Source of the DNA: Nocardia kruczakiae NBRC 101016
GTDB lineage: Bacteria > Actinomycetota > Actinomycetes > Mycobacteriales > Mycobacteriaceae
Assembly: GCF_001612965.1 (NCBI RefSeq)
Contig: NZ_BDBL01000056.1
Coordinates: 1-46,278, forward strand
DNA length: 46,278 nucleotides
Direction of reading: 5' to 3'
This document shows, in pieces, positions 8,937-17,157 of the stretch; within the stretch, counting starts at the first letter, position 1; every line of letters starts with the position of its first letter. Both the position numbers and the translations under genes were made by a program. The notes beneath the pieces are model-generated. The model was given only the letters and a program-made list of their open reading frames with translations. It had not been told where the DNA came from and ran no database searches.

Positions 8937-9521
8937 CTACCCCATTCGGGCGACCGGCGTGGCCTGCTGATAATGCATCTGCACGACCGCACTGTCGAAG
9001 GTCATGATGTCCACCAGCTGCAGTCCCGCCGTGTCCAGTGGTTTCGGGAACAGCGGCACGCCCCCGCCGAGCAGCAGCGGATGCACGAACAGCCGGTATT
9101 CGTCGACGAGATCGTGTTCGAGGAAGTACGAGGCGGTCTGGGCGCCGCCGAAGACCACGACGGGTCCGGTGGAGGCCGCCCGCAGCGCGCCGATCTCGGC
9201 GATCGGATCGGCACCGACCACTCGGGTGTTCCAGCCCGGATCACGCAGCGTGTGGGAGAACACGAGTTTCGGCGTCCGCTTCCAGCACCGCGCGAATTCG
9301 ACGTAGAACGGCGAGATGGCCGGATCGGCATCGGCATAAGGCCAGAACGCGGCCATGATCTCGAATGTCTTGCGCCCGTACACGAATACCTCGGCCGCCC
9401 GCAGTTCGTCCAGGAAGGACTCACACAGCTCTTCGTCCACTACCGGCCAGTGAATTTCCTGGTCGGGCCCCTCCGCGTATCCGTCGAGCGACATCTGCAT
9501 CCACAGTGTCACGCCTGCCAT
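8937..9521 (-). CDS. RibD C-terminal/dihydrofolate reductase-family protein
   Basis: 194-residue NADPH-dependent reductase-fold protein of the RibD-C/DHFR superfamily. Supporting segments are the start MSLDGYAEGPDQEI, the cofactor-contact region VYGRKTFEIM, the glycine turn VVFGGAQTASYFLEH and the closing HPLLLGGGVPLF. Stand-alone members of this family are common in actinobacteria, usually of unknown substrate and distinct from true folA. It stands alone on the minus strand, with 64 bases to the LuxR gene downstream and a 122-base upstream gap that carries a perfect palindrome and may hold its operator. Confidence 0.85.
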   Translation of the reverse strand: MAGVTLWMQMSLDGYAEGPDQEIHWPVVDEELCESFLDELRAAEVFVYGRKTFEIMAAFWPYADADPAISPFYVEFARCWKRTPKLVFSHTLRDPGWNTRVVGADPIAEIGALRAASTGPVVVFGGAQTASYFLEHDLVDEYRLFVHPLLLGGGVPLFPKPLDTAGLQLVDIMTFDSAVVQMHYQQATPVARMG

Positions 9522-9596
9522 CGCTCACCCATCTGCCGTTACCTGCCGACGAGTGATTGTTCCCCCGGGTGGGGGCGGCGCGCATCGGTAATGTTC

Positions 9597-9625
9597 GGGC
9601 GCACCTACTTAAGTAGGTCGCGCCC
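9597..9625. promoter_or_regulatory. Long inverted repeat between secreted-protein gene and DHFR-family gene
   Basis: A perfect 16-bp palindrome, ACCTACTTAAGTAGGT (9603-9618), is framed by GGGCGC and GCGCCC with a single unpaired C on the right. It begins about 80 bases upstream of the DHFR-family start and about 20 bases past the stop of the secreted-protein gene. It could be a regulator binding site (the ACTTAAGT core resembles HxlR/MarR-type operators) or a hairpin terminator. There is no T-run, which favours the operator reading. Confidence 0.55.
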
Positions 9626-9643
9626 GATACCCGGAGTTGCGGA

Positions 9644-10153
9644 TCAGAGCAGTTCGCCGTCGCGGCACAGACTCGACGAGCGCCAGGTCGGCGCCGGACC
9701 CTGGCCCTCGAAACGCCACTGGGAGATCGGCCCGGCCGCGCGCCAGTAGAGACCGCCCGAGGCCGGAACCGCCTCGTACACATCCTCGGTTCCCGCGATC
9801 AGCTGATCGCCCACGCAGTAGTCGTTGTAGGAGGTGCCCGGCTGGCGCGCGCCAGGACTGAAGCGGCCGGCCGGATTACCGAGCGCGCCCGGATTGGCCA
9901 CGGTGTCGGCGCGGTGGGACGGACCGTCCGCATTCCATCGGGCGGCGCCGAAAAGGTCACTGCGGCAACTGAATGCCCAGCCGCCGGCATGCACCTGGGC
10001 CCCGGGGGCGAAGGCGGCGCCGGCCCACAGACAGTACGAACCGGGTGCCTGCGCCGCGGCCGGACCGGCGGACAGACCCACGACCGCCGCGCCCGCGACG
10101 GTCGCGGCCAGCAGCAGGGATCGGGCGGTGCGGGCAAAGGTCGCTGCGGTCAT
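9644..10153 (-). CDS. Small secreted protein with four cysteines, unknown function
   Basis: 169-residue protein with a clear Sec signal peptide: arginines near the start, the hydrophobic core SLLLAATVAGAAVVGLSAG, then PAAAQA, with cleavage likely after residue 36. The mature part has four cysteines (contexts SYCLW, FSCRS, DYCVG, SLCRD), enough for two disulfides, plus many Trp, Tyr and Gly. I do not recognise the fold. The ATG at 10153 has GGAGA 7 nt upstream. A longer frame begins inside a promoter-like palindrome at 10240 and is not believed. Transcription probably starts at that palindrome, which it shares with ansP, gdh and eccA. Confidence 0.75.
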   Translation of the reverse strand: MTAATFARTARSLLLAATVAGAAVVGLSAGPAAAQAPGSYCLWAGAAFAPGAQVHAGGWAFSCRSDLFGAARWNADGPSHRADTVANPGALGNPAGRFSPGARQPGTSYNDYCVGDQLIAGTEDVYEAVPASGGLYWRAAGPISQWRFEGQGPAPTWRSSSLCRDGELL

Positions 10154-10217
10154 CGGTGTGTCTCCGTTCAATCGTGCACTTCCGACGCTGATGGTCGGAA
10201 GTATCGGCCACACCGAT

Positions 10218-10251
10218 AATGTACCGTTGAACAACGGCACGTTATATCGTG
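10218..10251 (-). promoter_or_regulatory. Shared palindromic promoter element, copy A
   Basis: On the plus strand GTACCGTT-GAAC-AACGGCAC occupies 10221-10240. Read towards the gene on the minus strand the order is CACG, a 6-nt gap, CGTGCCGTT, 4 nt, AACGG and then TACATT, a good actinobacterial -10 box at 10223-10218. The palindrome fills the -35/-10 spacer, which is where a repressor would sit. The start of the secreted-protein gene is about 65 bases downstream. Copies B (ansP), C (gdh) and D (eccA) share this arrangement. Confidence 0.7.
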
Positions 10252-10295
10252 AAAACTTCCCAGGGTTGGGGGGGAAAGATTGTCGCGACGAACGC

Positions 10296-11030
10296 TCAGG
10301 AGTCGGCGAGCGCTTCGTTCAGCGCGGTGTCCTGGTCGAGGTACCGGGCCACGAAACGGCCGATCAATTCGGCGCCCGCCTGCGCCGGGACGGTCCGGAT
10401 CACCTCCGAGCTCGCGGCCAGCCCGGCCACATCCGCGGGTGCGCCCGCGGAGTCCTGGAAGCCGGCCCACACCGTGCGCTGGAACAGGTCCGCGAAGCGA
10501 CGCGCGATCCGGTCGCATTCGGTCGCCAGCCGCTCGAACTCGGCGATGATCTCCGGCTCCGGCACGCCCGCGGCGGCCAGCCGGTCGGCGGCCTGCAGCA
10601 GCACCGGATCGGCGGCGCGGTAGGTGCTGGCGTCGACCGGTTCGTAGAGGCCGAGCGCCACGACCCGGGCCAGCCCGTTGGGTACTTCGTGTAACCGCTG
10701 CGCCAGATCGGTCGCGGCGATCGACGCACCGGCGGGCGTTTCGGCGCCCGACGACACATCAGGCTCCGCGACGCCGAGGATGTCGCCGAGATCGTCACCA
10801 CGGTCCCAGGCGTTGAGCAGTTCCTTGATGCCGTTGAGCTTGATGCCGCGGTCGAGCAACCGGCTGATGGTCCGCACCCGGTTGAGGTGTTCGGCGCTGT
10901 AGAAGCCGGTACGACCCTTGACCTGCGGCGGCGGCAGCACACCGCGCTCGTGGTACACCCGCAGGCTGCGCACGGTGGTCCCCGCCTCACGCGCGAGCTC
11001 GTCGATGGTGTACTCGGTCCGGGTCGTCAT
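10296..11030 (-). CDS. MerR-family transcriptional regulator
   Basis: 244-residue regulator. The N-terminal 70 residues are a MerR winged helix-turn-helix (YTIDELAREAGTTVRSLRVY, then ERGVLPPP and GFYSAEHLNRV), followed by the linker helix. A helical C-terminal domain of about 150 residues is probably the effector domain. Its ligand cannot be inferred and there is no cysteine cluster, so a metal sensor is unlikely. It is divergent from a DUF1707 membrane protein (117-base gap) and lies upstream of the secreted-protein gene on the same strand, 142 bases away, with promoter copy A in between. Confidence 0.85.
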   Translation of the reverse strand: MTTRTEYTIDELAREAGTTVRSLRVYHERGVLPPPQVKGRTGFYSAEHLNRVRTISRLLDRGIKLNGIKELLNAWDRGDDLGDILGVAEPDVSSGAETPAGASIAATDLAQRLHEVPNGLARVVALGLYEPVDASTYRAADPVLLQAADRLAAAGVPEPEIIAEFERLATECDRIARRFADLFQRTVWAGFQDSAGAPADVAGLAASSEVIRTVPAQAGAELIGRFVARYLDQDTALNEALADS

Positions 11031-11147
11031 ACATCAAGGAAACCACACCGAAACATGCGCGGATCGAAAGCGTGCGGCGGCATGCCGGTTCCCATCTTTG
11101 GCGGTTCGATTGCGATCCGCGGGCGTAGCCGACCTATTCTGCTGTGC

Positions 11148-11513
11148 ATGGACGATATGGCGGACGCGCGCCCCAGCGCCGCCGAGCGGGAGCGCGCACT
11201 GCAGGAATTGTCACAGCAATTGGGCGCCGGCAGATTGACCCTGCCCGAATTCGACGAGCGCACCGCACTGGCCACCCGGGCCGATACCCGCGTCGAGCTG
11301 GCGGCGCTGTTCACCGATCTGCCCGTCGTGACCCCCGATCCGCCCGCCGCACCCGCGCCCGCCAATCCGCTCCCCTCCCTGGCCGTTCTGGCCGGTGCCA
11401 TCACGGTCTTCGCGGTGGTGTCGGCGTGGGCGGCCGGAAATTGGCTGTGGCTGTTGCTGATCGCCGCGGCGCCGGTGGCCGTCGTGCTCTGGCGCGTGCG
11501 CGGAGTCGCCTGA
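11148..11513 (+). CDS. DUF1707 domain membrane protein
   Basis: 121-residue protein. The N-terminal half is the DUF1707 (SHOCT-like) domain, seen as ARPSAAERERALQEL, GAGRLTLPEFDERTALA and TRADTRVELAALFTDLP. A proline/alanine linker then leads to one or two hydrophobic segments in the C-terminal third (SLAVLAGAITVFAVVSAWAA and WLWLLLIAAAPVAVVLW). Such proteins are abundant in actinobacteria and their role is unknown. The ATG at 11148 follows TATTCT by only 7 nt, so the message may be nearly leaderless. An earlier in-frame start at 10887 would run through the MerR gene and is rejected. It converges on pknG with a 6-base gap. Confidence 0.75.
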   Translation: MDDMADARPSAAERERALQELSQQLGAGRLTLPEFDERTALATRADTRVELAALFTDLPVVTPDPPAAPAPANPLPSLAVLAGAITVFAVVSAWAAGNWLWLLLIAAAPVAVVLWRVRGVA

Positions 11514-11519
11514 GCCGGT

Positions 11520-13949
11520 TCACCATCGGGTGCGCGGACGCACCTGATTGGCCAGATCGACGAGCCGGTAGCGATGCAGCCGGCCCGGCGCCGTGCGGGC
11601 GAGCGCGCGCAGGGAGGTCTCGAGCCCCAGCTGCAAACCGGATTCGGTGAGTGCGAAGCCGAGCAGGGTCGCGTCGGACCGGCGCGGCTGCCCGCCCGCG
11701 CGCAGCCATTCCAGTGCCGCGCCCACCACGACGACCTGCAACTGCAGTGCCCGCGGCTCTTCCGGCAGGGCCTCCAAGCGCAGAGCGGCCGCGGCGAGAT
11801 CCTCCTCGGTCACCTCCGCCACCGGCCGGGACACGAGCAGCAGTCCACCGGTCATATGAGCCAGCGCGTAGTGCCGGGAGGTCACCGGCACCCGGTCCAG
11901 GACCGCGACGGCGTCGAGCAGTTCGCCGTCGGCGGCCAGTCGCCGCGCCAGTCCGAACGCGGCGCTGACCACGCCGTGATTGGTGCGCCAGACGGTGCGG
12001 TAGAAGTCGACCGCGGCGCGGTGCCAGCGATCCGGATCGGCCGGCAGTTCGAGGTGTTGCAGGACCAGTTCGGCGGTGGCCGCCAGCGCGAGGGCCGGGG
12101 CGATCTCCCCGGGCAGCATGGCGTGCGCGGTGTCGAACTGGGTGTAGGCGTGCTCGAAGGCGCCGTCGAGCAGATCGGCGATACCGCGGTACCAGGTCAG
12201 CCGCCAGTCGGTGTCGTAGTCGATCATCAACTCCCGCAACAGGGCTCGCGCCGGCTCCACCTCCCCCAGATCCAGATGGGCGCGCACCGCGGTGAGGGCG
12301 CCCTCGAGTTCGAAGGAGCCGGTGTCCGCGAGGACGCCGGAGGCGATCCGATCCCGGATGCGCCGCAACGTATCCAGCGCGTGCCGCGGATCTCCGTGCA
12401 ACAGCGTCGACATCAGTTCGGCACTGGGATCGGTGCTGTCCATCAGCGGAACCGGCAGGGCGGCCACCACCGCGCGCGCATCGAGGGTCGGCATCCGGTG
12501 GCGGCCGTCGACGATGCCGTCGGTCTGGCCGATCAAGGTCTCGATGCCGAAATCGCCACGCATGGAACCGAATTCGACCGATGCCTGGGGATGCTCCCGA
12601 TCGGTGTCGGTGGCCAGCACCATCCGGAGCACGCCGGTGAGCTGGCAGTACATCGAATAGGTGGAGGGGAACCGGCGGGCCGGGTCGGGATCGGTGGCGC
12701 GGCACAGCAGCCGATACAGCGACGGATAGCGAACCAGCAGCGGATGTGCCTGCGGCTCCGGCATTTCCGGTAGCTGATGGCCGCGCTCGTCGCGGGGCAA
12801 CTGCATCACCAGTGCCGCCAGGGTGCGGCCGACGGTGTAGATGTCGGAGGCGACGGTGGGCCCGGTCTCGGTGATCTCGGGCGCCTGGAAACCCGGTGTG
12901 CCGTAGATACTTCCGAACGACTCCATGGCCGCCACCGCGCCGAGGTCGATCAGTTTGACCTCGTCCTCGCTGACCATGATGTTGTCGGGTTTGAGATCGT
13001 TGTAGGACAACCCGAACGAATGCAGGTAGTCCAGTGCCGGCAGCACCTCCATCACGTACGCGATCGCCTCGGCCACCGGAATACGCTGCGGCGCACGCTG
13101 ATCGAGTACGCGCTTGAGCGACTGACCGCCGACGTACTCCATCACGATGTAGCCGTCGGCGACATCACGGCCCGGGCCGCGGTGTTTGACGAAGTTGTAG
13201 ATCTTCACGATGCCGGGATAGGCGACCTCCGACAGGAACTGCCGCTCCGCCAGCGCGACCACGTGCGCCTCGAAATCCTGCGGATTCTGCAGGCCCTTCA
13301 GTACCACCCAGCGATCGCTGACATTGCGGTCGACGGCGAGGTAGATCCAGCCCAGACCGCCGTGCGCCAGACAGCCCTGCACCTCGTACTGTCCGGCGAC
13401 GACCTCACCCGGTTGCAGAATCGGCCGGAAGCTGTAGGGCGAACCGCATTTTCCGCAGTCCCCCGCCACCTGCCCGGGCCCCGCGTCGCCCGCGCGCCCG
13501 ACCGGCGAGTTGCATTTCCAGCAGAATCGCTTCTCCTCGGGCACTTCCGGGTCGTCCAGTACCGCCGCGCGCGGATCCACCGAGACCACCCGCGGCATCT
13601 CCACCAGGCCGGCGCCCAACCGGCGTGGACTCGGCCGCGAGCGCGCGCTGCGCCCGGACCCGGCCTCGGAGCCGAGCGTATCGACCTCGACTTCCGCGGT
13701 CACCGGCCCGGAGGGCGGATCGGACGCGAAACCCGTTGCCACACCGCCATTTCCGACAGCGTCGCCCAGCAGGTGCCGCCCGGACGGTTCGCCCGGAGAT
13801 TCCACCGCGAGGCGCAGTCGTTGCGAGGGTTCTCCCCCACCGTTGCGCCGCGTCGCCCACGGATGCGCATCCGGTCCGCGCACCTCACTGCGGCGGATGC
13901 GGCGATTCGCCCACGGATGCGGAAGGGGCGTATCGGGTCGCTCCGGCAT
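11520..13949 (-). CDS. pknG: Serine/threonine protein kinase PknG
   Basis: 809-residue soluble kinase matching mycobacterial PknG along its length. In order it has a disordered N-terminus, a rubredoxin-like metal site (C143/C146 in CWKC and C165/C168 in CGKC), the kinase domain (ATP lysine K218 in WVVLKGLQ, catalytic D318 in YNDLKPDNIM, metal-binding D335 in IDLGA) and a C-terminal TPR domain ending in RYRLVDLANQVRP. The usual HRD is YND, as in known PknG. In mycobacteria PknG phosphorylates GarA, which relieves inhibition of glutamate dehydrogenase and alters 2-oxoglutarate use. It is about 60 residues longer than the M. tuberculosis protein at the N-terminus, with a duplicated HPWA[NT]RR motif. 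The ATG at 13949 has GGGAGG 7 nt upstream. Confidence 0.93.
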   Translation of the reverse strand: MPERPDTPLPHPWANRRIRRSEVRGPDAHPWATRRNGGGEPSQRLRLAVESPGEPSGRHLLGDAVGNGGVATGFASDPPSGPVTAEVEVDTLGSEAGSGRSARSRPSPRRLGAGLVEMPRVVSVDPRAAVLDDPEVPEEKRFCWKCNSPVGRAGDAGPGQVAGDCGKCGSPYSFRPILQPGEVVAGQYEVQGCLAHGGLGWIYLAVDRNVSDRWVVLKGLQNPQDFEAHVVALAERQFLSEVAYPGIVKIYNFVKHRGPGRDVADGYIVMEYVGGQSLKRVLDQRAPQRIPVAEAIAYVMEVLPALDYLHSFGLSYNDLKPDNIMVSEDEVKLIDLGAVAAMESFGSIYGTPGFQAPEITETGPTVASDIYTVGRTLAALVMQLPRDERGHQLPEMPEPQAHPLLVRYPSLYRLLCRATDPDPARRFPSTYSMYCQLTGVLRMVLATDTDREHPQASVEFGSMRGDFGIETLIGQTDGIVDGRHRMPTLDARAVVAALPVPLMDSTDPSAELMSTLLHGDPRHALDTLRRIRDRIASGVLADTGSFELEGALTAVRAHLDLGEVEPARALLRELMIDYDTDWRLTWYRGIADLLDGAFEHAYTQFDTAHAMLPGEIAPALALAATAELVLQHLELPADPDRWHRAAVDFYRTVWRTNHGVVSAAFGLARRLAADGELLDAVAVLDRVPVTSRHYALAHMTGGLLLVSRPVAEVTEEDLAAAALRLEALPEEPRALQLQVVVVGAALEWLRAGGQPRRSDATLLGFALTESGLQLGLETSLRALARTAPGRLHRYRLVDLANQVRPRTRW

Positions 13950-14042
13950 GAGAAACCTCCCGAGGCCGCTGATGAACCGGGGCCTCATTCTCGTTCCCCG
14001 GCCACGGTACCGCGCCCCCGAGCTTCCCAACGCCGGGAACAG

Positions 14043-14069
14043 CTCCGCCCCGGTGGTACCGGGGCGGAG
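14043..14069 (-). terminator. Hairpin after ansP
   Basis: CTCCGCCCCGG and CCGGGGCGGAG form a perfect 11-bp stem with a 5-base loop, beginning 8 bases past the ansP stop and 94 bases before the pknG start. There is no strong T-run, as is common for actinobacterial terminators. Confidence 0.7.
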
Positions 14070-14076
14070 GGTGCGA

Positions 14077-15627
14077 CTACTTCTCGGCGTCGGGCGCTGA
14101 TCCCGGCTCCCCGGATTCGGCTGCCGACTCGGCCGCCTCGTTCTGTAGCGGACGTTCCGCCAGCACCGGGAACTGGCCGGTGTAGCCGAGGCGTTCGGTG
14201 GCCATCGCCAGCACCTTGCGGCGGGCCAGGAACCAGCCCGCGACCAGCGCCGGCAACATGACGCACACCATGGCCAGCACGGCGAAGCGCTGCACGTCGT
14301 CGTCACTGGCGGCCATCAGGACCACCACCGCCGCCAGGAACACCAGGGTCGCGATGCTGGTGTACGGGGCGCCGATCAGCCGGAACGACGGACGCTCCGC
14401 CTTGCCGATGCGCGACCAGCGCCACAACTGCAACTGGCACAGGATGATCGCCGTCCACGCGAAGATCGTGCCCAGCGCCGACATGTTCAACACGATTTCG
14501 AACGCCTTGTCCGGCACCATCGCGTTGAGTCCCACACCGATCAGCGCGATGCAGCCGGTGGCGAGGATTCCGACGTACGGCACACCGGAACTCGACATGC
14601 GTGAGGCCAGCTTGGGCGCGCTGCCGTTCATCGCCATCGAGCGCAGAATCCGGCCCGTGGAGTACAGCCCGGCGTTCAGGCTGGAGAACGCGGCGGTCAG
14701 CACGACCAGGTTCATGATGGATCCGGCGCCGTTCACCCCGAGTTTGGAGAAGAAGGTTACGAACGGGCTCTCACCGGCGTGGAAGTCGGTGTAGGGCAAC
14801 AGCAGTCCGAGCAGGACGAGCGAACCGACGTAGAACAGCGCGATCCGGGCGATCACCGAATTGATCGCGCGCGGCATGATTTTCTCGGGGTTCTCGGCCT
14901 CACCCGCGGCGGTGCCGATCAATTCGACTGCCGCGTAGGCGAAGACGACGCCCGTGGTGACGGTGACGAGCGGCAGGAGTCCGGTCGGGAACAGACCGCC
15001 GTGCGCGGAGAGCAGGCTCGGACCGGTGGTCTGGCCGTCCAGCTCGAAGCGGCCACCGAGGATGATCACACCCACGATCAGGAAGGCGACCAGCGCGATC
15101 ACCTTGATCAACGCCGCCCAGAACTCGAGCTCACCGAACCAGCGCACCGAGATCAGGTTGATACTCACCACGATCGCCAGCGCGACCAACGCGATGAGCC
15201 ACTGCGGAATGCTGCGGGTCCCTCCCCAGTAGTGGACATATGTCGCGATCGCGGTGATGTCTACGATCCCGGTCATACACCAGTGGAAGAAGTACATCCA
15301 GCCGACGCCGAAAGCCAGTTTCTCGCCGTAGAACTCGCGCGCGTAGGAGACGAACGATCCCGAGGAGGGGCGATGCAGCACCAGCTCGCCGAGCGCTCGC
15401 AGGATGAAGAAGACGAAGATTCCACAGACGGCGTAGACGAGGAAAAGGCCCGGGCCCGCGTCGTGCAGGCGGCCGGCCGCGCCGAGGAACAGGCCGGTGC
15501 CGATGGCACCGCCGATGGCGATCATCTGCAGCTGGCGGGGGCGCAGCGATTTGTGATAGCCCGCATCCTCGGCATGCAGCGCGTCCGCGGGCGCCGTCGC
15601 CTCCGAGGGAGGTCGAACAGTTGTCAT
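14077..15627 (-). CDS. ansP: L-asparagine permease (AnsP-type APC transporter)
   Basis: 516-residue amino-acid transporter of the APC superfamily with about 12 membrane segments. It closely follows mycobacterial AnsP: HKSLRPRQLQMIAIGGAIGT at the start of TM1, the block LGELVLHRPSSGSFVSYARE, FGELEFWAALIKV, and SSLNAGLYSTGRILRSMAMN. Asparagine (possibly with other amino acids) is therefore the likely substrate, imported with protons. The C-terminal tail is acidic and cytosolic. A promoter-embedded palindrome (copy B) lies about 45 bases upstream and a perfect hairpin lies directly downstream, so it is probably a single-gene unit. The neighbouring pknG and the same palindrome at gdh suggest joint control of nitrogen amino-acid use. 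Confidence 0.88.
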   Translation of the reverse strand: MTTVRPPSEATAPADALHAEDAGYHKSLRPRQLQMIAIGGAIGTGLFLGAAGRLHDAGPGLFLVYAVCGIFVFFILRALGELVLHRPSSGSFVSYAREFYGEKLAFGVGWMYFFHWCMTGIVDITAIATYVHYWGGTRSIPQWLIALVALAIVVSINLISVRWFGELEFWAALIKVIALVAFLIVGVIILGGRFELDGQTTGPSLLSAHGGLFPTGLLPLVTVTTGVVFAYAAVELIGTAAGEAENPEKIMPRAINSVIARIALFYVGSLVLLGLLLPYTDFHAGESPFVTFFSKLGVNGAGSIMNLVVLTAAFSSLNAGLYSTGRILRSMAMNGSAPKLASRMSSSGVPYVGILATGCIALIGVGLNAMVPDKAFEIVLNMSALGTIFAWTAIILCQLQLWRWSRIGKAERPSFRLIGAPYTSIATLVFLAAVVVLMAASDDDVQRFAVLAMVCVMLPALVAGWFLARRKVLAMATERLGYTGQFPVLAERPLQNEAAESAAESGEPGSAPDAEK

Positions 15628-15668
15628 GGGGGAGGACCTTTCACGTGACGGCGATCATATCTATGGGC

Positions 15669-15703
15669 AATGTACCGTCATTCAACGGCACGTTCAATAC
15701 GTG
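15669..15703 (-). promoter_or_regulatory. Shared palindromic promoter element, copy B (ansP)
   Basis: On the plus strand GTACCGTC-ATTC-AACGGCAC occupies 15672-15691. On the minus strand it gives the best promoter of the four: TTGAAC, a 17-nt spacer made of the palindrome, and TACATT (15674-15669), about 42 bases before the ansP start. The CACG on the far side completes a second inverted repeat with CGTG. Confidence 0.75.
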
Positions 15704-15755
15704 GGATAGGTTGTAACACAACGGAAATCCCGCCGCCGAGGTCGGCGGTAGACCA

Positions 15756-15773
15756 TACCGATAGGTATCGGTA
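15756..15773 (+). promoter_or_regulatory. Perfect inverted repeat upstream of the SPFH gene
   Basis: TACCGATA-GG-TATCGGTA is an uninterrupted 18-bp dyad 37 bases before the start of the SPFH/zinc-ribbon gene. It is the right size and place for an operator of a dimeric regulator. It is distinct from the GTGCCGTT family element found 65 bases to the left, so the two divergent genes appear to be controlled separately. Confidence 0.55.
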
Positions 15774-15810
15774 CGCTGGATAACGACAACGGCCGAGAAA
15801 GGGCGAGGAT

Positions 15811-17055
15811 ATGGCCTGGTTCGAGCGGGAATTCATCGCCGTCCCGGACGGCCGCAAGGACCAGCTGGTCTACAAATGGCCCGATCTGAACATCCGGCGC
15901 TACAGCCGGACGATCGTCAACGCCGATCAGATCGCACTGTTCGTCAAGTCCGGCCGGGTCGTCGCGACGATGGGACCGGGCCGCCATCGCGTCGACGCCG
16001 ACGAACTGCCGGTGCTGGGCGCACTGGTGGACTCGGTCACCGGCAACAACTTCTACCGCGCGGAGCTGTATTTCGTCTCCACCCGCGAATTCGCCGGCGT
16101 CAGATTCGGCGGCCGGCTCGACGACATCGTGGACCCGGCCAGCGAGCAGATCGTGACGCTGCGGGTCTTCGGCGAATTCGCCTTGGCCGTGCGCGATCCC
16201 GCGCAACTGATCACCTCCCTCGTCGGCACCACCGATCTCACCGATCCTGCCGGAATTCAGGCCTGGTGCGCGGATTTGCTGCTCAAGTCGATGAAGATGA
16301 CCGTGTCGCACGGCATCTCGCAGGGCGACTGGCAGGTGCTCGGCCTCTCGGCGCAACTGCAGTCGATCGAGTCGGCGGTGGTGCGTCAGACCAATCTCAC
16401 GCTGTACGAGTACGGAATGCGGATCTCGCGCATGGGGAATTTCGACATCACCCTGGCACCCGAGGACGCCGAGCGACTCAAACGACTCGCCAAGGATGTC
16501 ACCTACATCCGGCTCGCCGGCGATTTCCAGCGTTACGCCGCGGGGGAAATGGCCCTGGGCGCGGGACAGGGTCTGGCGCATTCACACGGCGGCGGTGGCG
16601 AAGGTGGATTCCTCGGCGCCGCACTGGGTCTCAACGCGATAGCGGGCATGGGACAGTCGTCGACGGTGCCGTGGGCCGCGCAGCAAACCCCGCCTCCGCC
16701 CGCGCCGCCGTTCGGTCAGCCGGCGGGCCGGCCGGCCCTGCAACCGCCACCGGACTCGAAGACCTCGGCCTCACTGCCGCCGACCCCTACCGCCGAACCC
16801 GGCGCATCCGCGACGCCCGGCTCCCCCTCGGGCGTCGGATCGGGGCCTTCGTCCACAGCGCCACAGCCCGTGGACGACGCCACCGCCTCGGACCACGTGA
16901 CCTGCGCATCCTGCGCTACCGACAATCCCCGCGCCGCACGATTCTGTATGCACTGCGGGACACGGTTGGCCGCTCCCCCACGCCACTGCACCGAATGCGG
17001 CACCGAACTCCCTCCCACCGCCCGTTTCTGCGGCGCCTGCGGAACCCCCGCATAA
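15811..17055 (+). CDS. SPFH-domain protein with C-terminal double zinc ribbon
   Basis: 414-residue protein of the virion-core/YdjI-like SPFH group. The N-terminal 250 residues are the SPFH (band-7-like) domain, starting at FEREFIAVPDGRKDQLVYKW; no membrane segment is seen. A glycine/histidine patch and a long Pro/Ser/Thr linker (about 260-360) follow, then two treble-clef-like zinc ribbons with ligands in CASCATDN...CMHCGT and CTECGT...CGACGT. SPFH proteins of this type form oligomeric scaffolds and the ribbons probably mediate protein contacts; their cell role is poorly known. It has its own palindromic upstream site and ends 2 bases before a very strong hairpin, so it is monocistronic. Confidence 0.85.
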   Translation: MAWFEREFIAVPDGRKDQLVYKWPDLNIRRYSRTIVNADQIALFVKSGRVVATMGPGRHRVDADELPVLGALVDSVTGNNFYRAELYFVSTREFAGVRFGGRLDDIVDPASEQIVTLRVFGEFALAVRDPAQLITSLVGTTDLTDPAGIQAWCADLLLKSMKMTVSHGISQGDWQVLGLSAQLQSIESAVVRQTNLTLYEYGMRISRMGNFDITLAPEDAERLKRLAKDVTYIRLAGDFQRYAAGEMALGAGQGLAHSHGGGGEGGFLGAALGLNAIAGMGQSSTVPWAAQQTPPPPAPPFGQPAGRPALQPPPDSKTSASLPPTPTAEPGASATPGSPSGVGSGPSSTAPQPVDDATASDHVTCASCATDNPRAARFCMHCGTRLAAPPRHCTECGTELPPTARFCGACGTPA

Positions 17056-17056
17056 C

Positions 17057-17090
17057 GACGCCGCCCACCCGGATTCGGGTGGGCGGCGTC
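17057..17090. terminator. Bidirectional hairpin terminator after the SPFH gene
   Basis: GACGCCGCCCACCCG and CGGGTGGGCGGCGTC form a perfect 15-bp stem with a 4-base loop, 1-2 bases after the TAA of the SPFH gene and about 70 bases beyond the gdh stop on the other strand. Confidence 0.85.
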
Positions 17091-17108
17091 GGCACAGATT
17101 TCCGGAGC

Positions 17109-17148
17109 GGGTTCGGGTGTGCCGGTCCCAGTCGGCGCACCCGAACCC
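17109..17148 (-). terminator. Hairpin terminator after gdh
   Basis: GGGTTCGGGTGTGCC and GGCGCACCCGAACCC pair over 15 positions (one wobble) around a 10-base loop, starting 10 bases past the gdh stop. With the adjacent hairpin it makes a double barrier between two convergent genes. Confidence 0.75.
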
Positions 17149-17157
17149 ACCGGCAGG

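Noticed and set aside
10154..10240. Longer frames starting with the same peptide MPLFNGTL before the secreted-protein gene and before gdh (22075-22152)
   Set aside because: The identical peptide is only the translation of the repeated promoter palindrome. Both genes have good ribosome sites at later ATGs, and the -10 boxes would lie inside these frames.
15694..16581. Minus-strand frame of 295 codons opposite the SPFH gene
   Set aside because: The SPFH domain and zinc ribbons are unmistakable on the plus strand; this frame has no recognisable domain and covers the promoter dyad.
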